Shown piece after piece: positions 1-7,284 of a stretch of 7,397 nt of DNA. Every line of letters begins with the position of its first letter. Positions within the stretch are counted from its first letter, which is position 1. The stretch covers positions 1 through 7,397 of the forward strand of contig DOVA01000188.1 of assembly GCA_003520315.1 (NCBI GenBank), written 5' to 3'. Source of the stretch: Rikenellaceae bacterium. Lineage in GTDB: Bacteria; Bacteroidota; Bacteroidia; Bacteroidales; UBA932. The notes beneath the pieces were generated by a model. The model worked only from the letters and a program-made list of their open reading frames with translations, did no database searches and was not told the DNA's origin. Position numbers and translations under genes: made by a program.

Positions 1-748
1 CAGATCCACGATAAATATTAAGACCGGCAACCATTCCCTCAATTTTATTAATAATATTTGTCTGCATTTTGGTGTTGAGAACATTTTGAGTTACTATGGC
101 AAATGAACCGGTTGCCCTCTCTCTCGAAATTGTCTGATAGCCGGTAACTACTACATCATCCAACTGTTTTTCTTCAAATGGCATTACGACAGAAATATTG
201 TTATCATCACCAATTTTAACTTCAGTAGCTTTTAATCCGAAAAAAGAAAAAAGCAAGACAGCATCATTTGCATACTCATTGGGGATGTTGATTTCAAACT
301 TTCCCTTTGCATCTGTATAAGTGCCAATTTTTTTGTTGTTTTGAAGTATTACATATGCACCCGCTACAGGTTCTCGGTTTTCATCCAGAACTGTACCTGT
401 GATTTTTTTCCCGTTTTCAGTTACATTCTGCTGGTTTAGTGCCCTTTCAGAAGTTGCCAAAGGTGTTAGAACAATTTGTCTTCCACTTGTCTTATAGGAA
501 ATTTTAGCAATTCGGCACAATCTGTCGAGGAGGGAAAAAAAATCTTCAGAATTGGCCGTAATGGAGATCTTTTGGTTTACATCTATTGTCGAGGGAGAAT
601 AGATAAATGTAAAATCGGACTTTTTTTCAAGTTCATTTAAGATACTTTTCAAAGGGAGATTTTCTCCTTTGAAGGTAATTCCGACATTTTGGGAAAATAA
701 TGTGGCTGAAACCAATAAAGTCAGAATAAACAGACATAATTTTCGCAT
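1..748 (-). CDS. SusC/RagA-like TonB-dependent outer-membrane receptor with STN domain, partial (3' end beyond window)
   Basis: This frame starts at ATG 748-746 and stays open to the window edge, giving 249 N-terminal residues of a protein that should be about 1000-1150 long. Seen: a Sec signal peptide (MRKLCLFILTLLVSATLFSQ, probable cleavage near residue 19-20). An STN (secretin/TonB N-terminal) domain follows at about 22-95, including LPLKSILNELEKKSDFTFIY. A carboxypeptidase-regulatory-like beta domain lies at about 115-190 (ITGTVLDENREPVAGAYV), then a TonB-box-like LDDVVVTGYQ at 197-205 and the beginning of the plug (IEGMVAGLNI). Family knowledge: STN-bearing SusC proteins act as transducers that signal substrate occupancy to a FecR anti-sigma factor as well as importing the ligand. 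The gene follows the sigma and FecR genes on the same strand, 68 bases after the FecR stop, which fits that role. The substrate cannot be deduced. A SusD partner would be expected beyond the left edge. Confidence 0.93.
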   Translation of the reverse strand, partial: MRKLCLFILTLLVSATLFSQNVGITFKGENLPLKSILNELEKKSDFTFIYSPSTIDVNQKISITANSEDFFSLLDRLCRIAKISYKTSGRQIVLTPLATSERALNQQNVTENGKKITGTVLDENREPVAGAYVILQNNKKIGTYTDAKGKFEINIPNEYANDAVLLFSFFGLKATEVKIGDDNNISVVMPFEEKQLDDVVVTGYQTISRERATGSFAIVTQNVLNTKMQTNIINKIEGMVAGLNIYRGS

Positions 749-763
749 ACAAATTTTGTTTAA

Positions 764-803
764 GTTTATTTGACAGTAGATACACCAAAATCTGTATACC
801 CCC
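764..803 (-). promoter_or_regulatory. Candidate ECF-type promoter upstream of the STN-SusC gene
   Basis: The 68-base gap between the FecR stop and the receptor start contains, on the minus strand, GGGGGTATAC (803-794), then an AT-rich stretch with GTATCTA and CTGTCAAAT nearer the gene. A G-run followed by GTA is unusual in this AT-rich DNA. I recall similar GGGGGTA motifs between FecR and SusC genes in Bacteroides-like operons, where they would suit a -35 element read by the cognate ECF sigma factor. The -10 assignment is uncertain because two candidates at different spacings exist. This is inference from position and composition only. Confidence 0.27.
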
Positions 804-816
804 TAAATAATATTAA

Positions 817-1812
817 TTAATTGAATTTAGATATATAGGCTATACTGTCAACAATTTTGTAGTTGATAAGTGAGATTTGATTCATAAGTCCAAAAACTTG
901 AGATATAGATTCTTCGTGGAATTTGGCAGTAAGTTTTTTTGAATAGACACTTTCGTCTTCTACAATAATTTTTTGTCCATACCAACGCTCCATTTTTTTA
1001 AACACCTCTTCGAGAGGAGCCTCGTCAAAAATAAGCCAACCGTTTTTCCAGCCTATTGTTGGAGCAATTTCCTGTGGGATATTGCGTAATAATGTATTAT
1101 CGATAAGGTTTATTGTGATTTTTTCGTTGGGCTGTACCGAATAGATTTTTTTACCATCAGCATTGTTAATATTCACTTTGCCGCTGAGAAGAAGTAAGGA
1201 TACTTTCTTGTCGTCATCGTAGGAGGATAGGTTGAATTCAGTGCCAACAACTTTTATTGTTAGCCCTGAGCGGAGCCTGACATTCATTGGTTTTTGCGAG
1301 TCAGGAATGACCTCAAAATAACCTTCACCCGAAAAATCCAACTCTCTTGACTTGCCGTTGAATTTTCCTGGGAATGAAATCCTACTGCCAGAATTAAGCC
1401 AGACAGCACTTCCGTCAGGAAGGTAAACCTTGCCTTTTACTCCGTATGGTGTTGAATACTCATATCGAGGTCCTGCTTGGGTAAGCATGTAAGAAATATC
1501 TTCCTTGTATGATTCTATTTTTCTTTGCATACTTATGAACAGCGAAGAGATTAGAATCACAACTGCAGCAGCTGCTGCTGCAATCCACCATGAAGGCAGG
1601 TGTCTCTTTTTTTCTCTCTTTATCATTTTCATAAAATGAACCACTTCTTTGTCGGAAAGAGGATCATTTTTAGTTTTGGAAAGAGTCCATGCATGCTTTA
1701 GGTCGGCAAAGAATTTTGCATTCTTATCACTCTCTTCAATCCATTGCAACAATTGCTCTTTTTCTTTCTCGTTTGCCGTGCCAGATAGATATTTTATTAT
1801 AATTTTATCCAT
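817..1812 (-). CDS. FecR-family anti-sigma factor
   Basis: This 331-residue inner-membrane protein should bind and control the ECF sigma factor encoded just upstream. Seen: a cytoplasmic N-terminal region (1-74) with the helical, charged sequence typical of sigma-binding segments (YLSGTANEKEKEQLLQWIEE). One transmembrane helix follows at about 75-95 (WWIAAAAAAVVILISSLFIS). The periplasmic FecR domain lies at about 118-215, with TPYGVKGKVYLPDGSAVWLN, an SGEGYFEV motif and VVGTEFNL. A C-terminal DUF4974-type domain, which resembles an STN fold, lies at about 258-328 (WLIFDEAPLEEVFKKMERWY). The length and order match complete Bacteroidota FecR proteins. In this family the C-terminal part is thought to receive the signal from the receptor's STN domain. 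The start ATG lies 27 bases after the sigma stop, indicating co-transcription, and the STN-SusC gene follows after 68 bases. No damage is seen. Confidence 0.95.
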   Translation of the reverse strand: MDKIIIKYLSGTANEKEKEQLLQWIEESDKNAKFFADLKHAWTLSKTKNDPLSDKEVVHFMKMIKREKKRHLPSWWIAAAAAAVVILISSLFISMQRKIESYKEDISYMLTQAGPRYEYSTPYGVKGKVYLPDGSAVWLNSGSRISFPGKFNGKSRELDFSGEGYFEVIPDSQKPMNVRLRSGLTIKVVGTEFNLSSYDDDKKVSLLLLSGKVNINNADGKKIYSVQPNEKITINLIDNTLLRNIPQEIAPTIGWKNGWLIFDEAPLEEVFKKMERWYGQKIIVEDESVYSKKLTAKFHEESISQVFGLMNQISLINYKIVDSIAYISKFN

Positions 1813-1839
1813 AATATTAATTACACCAAATTATTAATT

Positions 1840-2439
1840 TCACCTGAAAAAGTTATTAAAAAATAAAAGAATCAGGGGCAAGTATTTTTTCAAAGCTTTT
1901 CTAAATAAAGCAAGTGCCTTACTGAGTCTGTACTCTACCGTTTTGACAGATATGCCCAGCTTTTCGGCAATTTGAGGGTAGGTCATCTCCATTTCTCTGC
2001 TCATTATGTAAACCTCCCGGATTTTCTGAGACATGGAATCAATAGTTGTATTAATTGCAATGTTTATATCATTGAATGTAAGTAAGTCACACGGCTCTTG
2101 TGAGAGTGACTTTTCATTGATTTTATCGTCTATGCAAATAGCCTTTCCGGCTCTTTTGGACTCTCTTATTTTGTTTCTTATAGCGTTGTATGCCAGATTT
2201 CTGACAGAAGTAAGAAGATAATATTCAGGATTGCCGGATTCAATATGAATACTTTGACGTTTTTCCCAAAGGTTAATGAAAGCTTCTTGCACAATCTCTT
2301 TAGACTTTTCGATGTCTACAATGTATTGATTACAATAGTACAAAGCTTTACGGTAGCTCTGCCGGTAAAGAGCTTCAAACTCTTTTTCGGAGAGCAAGCC
2401 TCCACCTGTCGGAGTTTGTTGTAAATCACTTGTAATCAA
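1840..2439 (-). CDS. ECF-type RNA polymerase sigma factor (sigma-70 family, Bacteroidota expansion group)
   Basis: The product should direct RNA polymerase to promoters of this locus once released by FecR. Seen, in the 199-residue frame: sigma region 2 at about 21-85 (SKEIVQEAFINLWEKRQS is the conserved core), and region 4 at about 132-184 with the helix-turn-helix YPQIAEKLGISVKTVEYRLS. A hydrophobic tail, KYLPLILLFFNNFFR, ends the protein. It is the first gene of the minus-strand sigma-FecR-SusC operon. The start is doubtful. An in-frame TAA lies immediately upstream of the first possible start, TTG at 2439-2437, and the next candidates are ATT 2436 and TTG 2397-2395 (leading into LLSEKEFEAL). 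No ATG occurs before region 2. Residues 1 to about 12 (MITSDLQQTPTG) are encoded by the arm of a dispersed repeat, so this N-terminus is probably not ancestral. Family homology begins at about residue 16-20. The sigma identity is firm; the 5' boundary is not. Confidence 0.93.
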   Translation of the reverse strand: MITSDLQQTPTGGGLLSEKEFEALYRQSYRKALYYCNQYIVDIEKSKEIVQEAFINLWEKRQSIHIESGNPEYYLLTSVRNLAYNAIRNKIRESKRAGKAICIDDKINEKSLSQEPCDLLTFNDINIAINTTIDSMSQKIREVYIMSREMEMTYPQIAEKLGISVKTVEYRLSKALALFRKALKKYLPLILLFFNNFFR

Positions 2440-2518
2440 TTATTTAATTTTTATTTGGATTTTAAATTATAAATTTATATGCCTGTTATTTAGCCATTTA
2501 CGACAAACTCCGACAGGT
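2404..2518. repeat. Dispersed palindromic (MITE-like) element, copy A, overlapping the sigma gene 5' end
   Basis: This 115-bp unit has 27-bp arms at 2404-2430 and 2492-2518 that are inverted complements at 24 of 27 positions. They surround a 61-bp core made almost entirely of A and T. The arm consensus begins ACCTGTCGGAGTTTGT. Copies of nearly the same length occur at 2578-2691 and from 7285 to the window end. The left arm and some of the core (2404-2439) are read as the first codons of the sigma frame. The core shares TTTAATTTT and GGATTTT-like stretches with copy B in the same orientation, but CTTGTAATC at its left edge also matches the left edge of copy C. The orientation is therefore ambiguous. 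No target-site duplication is evident. Confidence 0.85.
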
Positions 2519-2577
2519 TGGGGCCGGTGGTGGTCAGATCTTGCGACGTAAAGTTATTAAAAAACACCTGGTCTTGC

Positions 2578-2691
2578 ACCTGTCAGAGTTTGTCGTAAAC
2601 TATTAATTAACAAGTGTTTAATTTTGGAGATTTTCAAAGTCTAATTTTTAAAACATTAATTATGACCCATTTACAACAAACTCCGACAGGT
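2578..2691 (-). repeat. Dispersed palindromic (MITE-like) element, copy B
   Basis: This 114-bp unit has arms at 2578-2604 and 2665-2691 around a 60-bp core. The outer 23 bases of the arms are inverted complements apart from two mismatches; the inner ends have diverged. The strand is given relative to copy C taken as plus. The reverse complement of this core aligns with the core of copy C at about 46 of 61 columns with one gap (hand count), including shared TGTTTTAAAAAT and AAAATTAAA blocks. The two are therefore homologous along their whole length and lie in opposite orientation. At the right edge the outermost motif is repeated (CCGACAGGTGCGACAGGTG), as at the corresponding edge of copy C. 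Confidence 0.85.
2589..2626 (+). promoter_or_regulatory. Weak candidate housekeeping promoter inside repeat copy B, facing susC
   Basis: TAATTTTG at 2619-2626 is an exact match to the Bacteroidota -7 consensus TAnnTTTG, and TTTG occurs at 2589-2592 in the repeat arm. The 26-base spacing is longer than the usual 19-23, so the pair may be chance in AT-rich DNA. If it is used, the transcript leader of susC would be about 125-130 bases. Confidence 0.17.
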
Positions 2692-2760
2692 GCGACAGGT
2701 GATTGGTTTTTTTATTAAATTTAACAGATAATTTTTTAACCCAACCTAAACGCCAAATCT

Positions 2761-5700
2761 ATGACAAAACGATTATTTCTCTTTTTGTCGTCAATGTTGT
2801 TTATTATAAACACTACATTGGCGCAAGTAAATGTCAGTGGTACAGTCACTGACGCGTCAGATGGTACAGGAATTCCATATGCCACTGTTATGGTAAAAGG
2901 TACATCTATTGCAACAATGGCAGACATAAAAGGTGCTTATTCGCTTAACAAAGTGCCTTCTAATGCAATTCTTGTTTTTTCTTCAATTGGCTATCAAACA
3001 ATTGAAATTCCTGTCGAAGGCAGGTCTATTGTAAATGCAGTTATGTCTCAACAGGCAGTTGGTCTTGATGAGGTAATGGTAGTTGCTTATGGCAGCGTCA
3101 AAAAGGGTTCTTATTCAGGATCTGCCACAATGATCAAGGGAGATGCCATAAAAGACATTCCGGTAATGACTTTTGAACAAGCTATTACAGGAGCAGTACC
3201 AGGTGTGTCAATAGCTCAAACTTCAGGTCAACCCGGAGGTCTTCCCGAGATAAGAATTCGTGGATTCAGCTCCTTTAATGCCGGTAATGATCCTCTATAT
3301 GTAATAGATGGTATTCCTGCAACAAGCGGAGACCTTTCATCTGCAAATATTTGGTCAAGTACAATGAATTACCTGAATCCGAGTGATATTGAAACTATTA
3401 CAATTCTCAAGGATGCTGCGGCTGCATCTTTGTATGGTTCCAGAGCGGCAAATGGTGTAATCTTAATAACTACCAAAAAAGGACAAGTTGGTAAGATTGT
3501 CTCTACATTTAAAGCCAGTGCCGGAGTGTCATATTTTGCTTATAACAATTATCCACTTGCAAATGACCAGGAAGCAGAGATGCTGCATAGAGAAGCATGG
3601 ACAAATTATGCAAATGACAATCCAAGTTCATGGGCAAGTTATGGATCTATTTCAGCTTATGTTAACACTAAAGTAGAACAATATTATCCTGCAAAAAAAG
3701 AGGGATATCAATATGTCGATTGGGAGGACGTTCTTTTTCGTAATGCCATTTCTCAGAACTATGAATACAGCATTTCAGGGGGTGGACCATTCTCCAAAAC
3801 TTATGCATCAGTCGGATATAATGAACAACAAGGTGTAAATGTGATGGAAAATTTGAAAAGAATTTCTGCAACAATCAATGCTGAAGCCCAAGCCAGTAAA
3901 CACATCAAAGTAGGAGGATCATTCCAATTTTCCAGCACTAATCAAAAAGGTAATCAGGACGGAGCCGCAAAAGACAATCCATTCTATTTGTGGAAAGTTA
4001 TTCTTACTTCTCGCTGGCCATATAAAGATCCGGATGGAAATTACTGGATGGGGACATATAATGGTTCATACAGAAACCCTGTTCCTAACTTTGACAAGCA
4101 AATTGCCAATACAAAACAAGGTAGAACAATGCTCAAAGGATTTGTTGAAGCAGAAATTCTTCCGGAGCTTAAGGCGAAGACAATTCTAAGTTATGATTAT
4201 ACCAGAATTGATGATAGATTTGGATGGATGATGGGTCATCCAAATGGGACAGCATACGGCAATGGATATATTGGAGACCGTTATAGAAGAGTGGAGAAAC
4301 TTGTTAGTTCTTCAACCCTAAACTACGATAAAATGTTTTTGGACAAACATCATGTTTCAGCTATGCTTGGTTGGGAGGCAGAAGATGATTCCCAACAATA
4401 TACTAACTTGTCTAAATCGGACTTTGCCAACTATGCAATGCAATCTACATATCTTGCAGCAACACTAAAGGAAGGAGGCACATATAACGACAAGTCCACT
4501 CTACTTTCGTTAATCAGTAATCTTAACTATGATTTCAATAATAAGTATTTTGTTACAGGCACATTTCGTCGAGATGGTTCCTCAAGACTAAGTCCTGAAA
4601 AAAGATGGGGAAATTTCTGGTCTGTTTCAGGTTCTTGGAAACTTTCTAACGAGGAATTTATGAAAGGAGTCAAATGGGCAGATAATCTCAGATTACGAGC
4701 ATCTTACGGCACAAGTGGAACTTTGCCTTCAGATCTTTATGGCTACATGTCATTATTCTCTTATGAGACATATGGTGATGGAAATGCAGCTTTCCCAAGC
4801 AATCTTGCAAATTATGATCTGACGTGGGAGAAAAATTACAATTGGAATGTGGCAGTTGAATACGATTTCTTGAACAGATTTGGCATAATTGCAGAATATT
4901 ATGAAAGAAAAACAAAAGATTTGCTTCTGGATGCATCTGTTCCTACGACAACTGGTTTCCAGACTGCATTGAGAAATGTCGGATCAATGCAAAATAAGGG
5001 AGTTGAACTCTCACTAAGAGCTGATATAATTAAGAAGAAAGATATCAGTTGGGATTTTAATATAAGCTGGAGTAAATATACCAACAAAATTCTTGAAATG
5101 TCCGAAAAGGGTGAATCAATTGTAAGCCGTCCTCATGTATGGACTGCCGGATATTCCTTCTATCAGTACTACTCTCGAAAATATCTTGGTGTTGATCCTG
5201 AAACAGGATCTCCACTCTATGCAAAAGGAACACTTCTTGAGGATGGAACCTATGATATGACTCCTGTGAACAGAAAACAAGCTTCTTCTATGATTTTGAA
5301 AGGTATGAGTGCCATTCCTAAAGGATTTGGTGGATTCAATACAAACTTCAGTTATAAAGATCTTTCCGTATCTATGGCTTGGAGCTATAAATATGGTCAT
5401 TATGTTTGGGATAACGCTACTGATGACATTGATACAGATGGATACAGCTATCGAAATAATATTGGAAAGGGACAATTAAAAAGGTGGACAGAACCTGGAG
5501 ACATAACAAATGTGCCTAGACGTATAGCTGACAATGCTTATGGAGGTTATTACGATTCATCACGTTTTTTGAAAAAAGGTGATTATCTAAGATTAAAAAA
5601 TCTTACAGTATCTTATGATATTTCTAAATTATTAAAGGAAAAGGCGAATGCCAGAGTATATTTGGCTGGTGTCAATCTTCTCACATTTTCTGGGCTCAAC

Positions 5701-5793
5701 TTTGATCCGGAAGTAAGAGATAGCGGTTTTTACGATTTCTCAATGCCTGCGATGAGAACTATTACAATAGGCGTTGAAATTACACTTAAATAA
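2761..5793 (+). CDS. SusC/RagA-like TonB-dependent outer-membrane receptor (no STN domain)
   Basis: This complete 1010-residue beta-barrel transporter should import a ligand captured by its SusD partner, powered by TonB. Seen: a signal peptide (MTKRLFLFLSSMLFIINTTLA, cleavage before Q22). A carboxypeptidase-regulatory-like domain lies at about 24-98 (VSGTVTDASDGTGIPYATVM), then the TonB-box-like LDEVMVVAYG at 102-111 and the plug at about 114-240. The plug has the SusC/RagA signature: DPLYVIDGIP, then LNPSDIETITILKDAAAASL and YGSRAANGVILITTKKG. The rest is barrel, rich in alternating aromatic residues, ending ITIGVEITLK. The start ATG gives a clean signal peptide, so it is preferred. Unlike the minus-strand receptor, it has no STN domain: the regulatory-like domain follows the signal peptide directly. 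It should therefore not signal through FecR by itself. SusD follows 7 bases after its stop. The substrate is unknown; both glycans and peptides (as for RagAB) are possible. Confidence 0.96.
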   Translation: MTKRLFLFLSSMLFIINTTLAQVNVSGTVTDASDGTGIPYATVMVKGTSIATMADIKGAYSLNKVPSNAILVFSSIGYQTIEIPVEGRSIVNAVMSQQAVGLDEVMVVAYGSVKKGSYSGSATMIKGDAIKDIPVMTFEQAITGAVPGVSIAQTSGQPGGLPEIRIRGFSSFNAGNDPLYVIDGIPATSGDLSSANIWSSTMNYLNPSDIETITILKDAAAASLYGSRAANGVILITTKKGQVGKIVSTFKASAGVSYFAYNNYPLANDQEAEMLHREAWTNYANDNPSSWASYGSISAYVNTKVEQYYPAKKEGYQYVDWEDVLFRNAISQNYEYSISGGGPFSKTYASVGYNEQQGVNVMENLKRISATINAEAQASKHIKVGGSFQFSSTNQKGNQDGAAKDNPFYLWKVILTSRWPYKDPDGNYWMGTYNGSYRNPVPNFDKQIANTKQGRTMLKGFVEAEILPELKAKTILSYDYTRIDDRFGWMMGHPNGTAYGNGYIGDRYRRVEKLVSSSTLNYDKMFLDKHHVSAMLGWEAEDDSQQYTNLSKSDFANYAMQSTYLAATLKEGGTYNDKSTLLSLISNLNYDFNNKYFVTGTFRRDGSSRLSPEKRWGNFWSVSGSWKLSNEEFMKGVKWADNLRLRASYGTSGTLPSDLYGYMSLFSYETYGDGNAAFPSNLANYDLTWEKNYNWNVAVEYDFLNRFGIIAEYYERKTKDLLLDASVPTTTGFQTALRNVGSMQNKGVELSLRADIIKKKDISWDFNISWSKYTNKILEMSEKGESIVSRPHVWTAGYSFYQYYSRKYLGVDPETGSPLYAKGTLLEDGTYDMTPVNRKQASSMILKGMSAIPKGFGGFNTNFSYKDLSVSMAWSYKYGHYVWDNATDDIDTDGYSYRNNIGKGQLKRWTEPGDITNVPRRIADNAYGGYYDSSRFLKKGDYLRLKNLTVSYDISKLLKEKANARVYLAGVNLLTFSGLNFDPEVRDSGFYDFSMPAMRTITIGVEITLK

Positions 5794-5800
5794 ATTCAAT

Positions 5801-7261
5801 ATGATTAATATGAAAAAGTTAATTATAAACATTCTTATAGCATTTGCTGCTATTTCATTCACTTCATGTGAAGGATTTCTTGATACAAAACCAACAGATC
5901 AAGTTAGTTCCGCTACAGCAATGCTTACATTGACTGATGCCACTAATGCAGTCAACGGACTATATTCTGACATGAAATGGTATGACTATTATGGGTCTTA
6001 CATGCCTGTTCTTGGAGAGTTAAGAGCAGATGATCTTCAGACCAAAGATTCTGGAGGAGGTTGGGTTGCCGTATATACTTTGGACTACAATTCAGAACAG
6101 AGTACATATTTTGATTTATGGAACAAATGTTATGAAGTCATCATGAGAGCCAACACAATCCTTGAGAATTGGGAAGCTATTCCGACTTCAACATCCTCAG
6201 ATGTGGCAGTAAAAAATGACATCAAAGGACAAGCACTTGCAACTCGCGCTTTAGTATATTTCGATCTTGCAAGAACATATGGTTACCCTTTTACATCTGA
6301 TAATGGAGCAGCCCTTGGAGCTGTAATTATTACAAAAACCGTTTCTGCTTCTGAGTCAAGACAGCCAAGAAGCACTGTGGCCGAAACTTATGAGCAAGTA
6401 TTTTCCGATCTTGAAACTGCTTTACCTCTTCTTTCGAGAAGCAAGAATACAGGACATATGAACTACTGGTCTGCGAAACTTCTTCAAGCTCGTGCATATC
6501 TTTATACAGCACAGTGGGATAAAGCATTGACAGCAGCTCAGGAAGTCATATCCTCTTCACCATATTCCCTTGTTACCAGAGCCAACTATCTTAATTATTT
6601 TAGTCAGGAGGGTGGAGTTGAAACTATTTTTGAGCTTCTTGTAAGAAGAACATCTCATTTGGACGATGATGGAGGCTATGATTCATGGTATTATCCACTT
6701 TGGCATGGTCCTGAAATTAATTCTACAGGCAGAATAATTGTAACCCAGTCGTTCATCAACCTCTTAAAAAATAACGTTGAAGACATTAGAAGCCAAGTAA
6801 TTAAGGATGGATCGACATCTATTATTCCTGATCACAGAGACTGGTTGGGAAAATTCCCCGGGACCGATTATGTGGACGCTAAGATGAATAATCCTTTAGT
6901 CATGAGACTTTCTGAAGCATATTTAATTGCTGCAGAAGCTGCTTTGCATGTTAATCCTTCAAGCGCAGCAAGTTATATAAATACTTTACGTCGTAATCGT
7001 ATATTGAACTACACCGATGTTACAAGTATAACTCTTGATGATATTTTGACAGAAAGACGAAAGGAATTTGTAGGAGAAGGGCACAGATTCTTTGATCTTA
7101 TGAGAACCGGTAACAGTGTAACAAGAAGTGGAGGCTTCCACTGGTGTACAGGTGAAGCTGTAACAATTACTCCAACAAGTAAGAAAGTCTGTCTACCTAT
7201 CTCACATTCACAAAGACTAATATATCCGGAACTTCAACAAAATCCTGGATATACTGAATAA
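5801..7261 (+). CDS. SusD/RagB-like outer-membrane nutrient-binding lipoprotein
   Basis: This surface lipoprotein should act as the lid of the SusC channel, binding substrate and passing it into the barrel. Seen: a lipoprotein signal peptide (MKKLIINILIAFAAISFTSC) with the acylated cysteine followed by EGFLDTKP, the CxxFLDxxP start typical of mature SusD proteins. TPR-like helices of the SusD core include ARTYGYPF and WSAKLLQARAYLY. The C-terminal family motifs are MRLSEAYLIAAEAAL, LRRNRI, LTERRKEFVGEGHRFFDLMR and the terminal NPGYTE. Two ATG codons fit, at 5801 (486 residues) and 5810 (483 residues, the shorter signal peptide). A TTG at 5774 overlaps susC and is unlikely. I list 5801; only the first three residues differ. 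The gene is 7 bases downstream of susC, so the two are surely co-transcribed and form one complex. Length is in the usual SusD range. The binding residues and substrate cannot be assigned. Confidence 0.96.
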   Translation: MINMKKLIINILIAFAAISFTSCEGFLDTKPTDQVSSATAMLTLTDATNAVNGLYSDMKWYDYYGSYMPVLGELRADDLQTKDSGGGWVAVYTLDYNSEQSTYFDLWNKCYEVIMRANTILENWEAIPTSTSSDVAVKNDIKGQALATRALVYFDLARTYGYPFTSDNGAALGAVIITKTVSASESRQPRSTVAETYEQVFSDLETALPLLSRSKNTGHMNYWSAKLLQARAYLYTAQWDKALTAAQEVISSSPYSLVTRANYLNYFSQEGGVETIFELLVRRTSHLDDDGGYDSWYYPLWHGPEINSTGRIIVTQSFINLLKNNVEDIRSQVIKDGSTSIIPDHRDWLGKFPGTDYVDAKMNNPLVMRLSEAYLIAAEAALHVNPSSAASYINTLRRNRILNYTDVTSITLDDILTERRKEFVGEGHRFFDLMRTGNSVTRSGGFHWCTGEAVTITPTSKKVCLPISHSQRLIYPELQQNPGYTE

Positions 7262-7284
7262 TGCACGCACCTGACACCTGTCGC

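Larger units (their letters stand above)
2440..2760. other. Divergent intergenic region between the sigma factor and susC
   Basis: These 321 bases separate two divergent operons and show no supportable gene. They hold most of repeat copy A, a 59-bp spacer (2519-2577), all of copy B, and 69 bases of AT-rich leader before susC. The spacer begins with a G-rich block (TGGGGCCGGTGGTGGTC) that stands out from the surrounding AT-rich sequence, and ends with CACCTGGTCTTGC, a degenerate version of the repeat-edge unit. In the susC leader, TAATTTTT at 2729-2736 is a 7/8 match to the Bacteroidota -7 box TAnnTTTG, but no good TTTG lies at the expected distance upstream. No GGGGGTA-type motif is present directly before susC. 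Confidence 0.6.

Noticed and set aside
1566..1583. Small palindrome GCAGCAGCTGCTGCTGCA
   Set aside because: It encodes the alanine run of the FecR transmembrane helix; the symmetry follows from GCA/GCT alanine codons.
1649..2221. Short plus-strand open frames opposite the FecR and sigma genes
   Set aside because: They overlap strongly supported genes on the other strand and have low-complexity composition with no recognisable motif.
2404..2700. CRISPR array from recurring repeat arms
   Set aside because: The arms alternate in orientation as inverted pairs, spacers are homologous between copies rather than unique, and no cas gene is visible.
4688..5475. Minus-strand open frames of 60-120 residues antisense to susC
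   Set aside because: They lie wholly inside the well-supported susC coding sequence, show no domain signature, and look like out-of-frame translations of it.
5774..5800. TTG 5774 as the susD start
   Set aside because: It overlaps the end of susC and adds a hydrophilic extension before a normal lipoprotein signal peptide; ATG 5801 or 5810 fits better.
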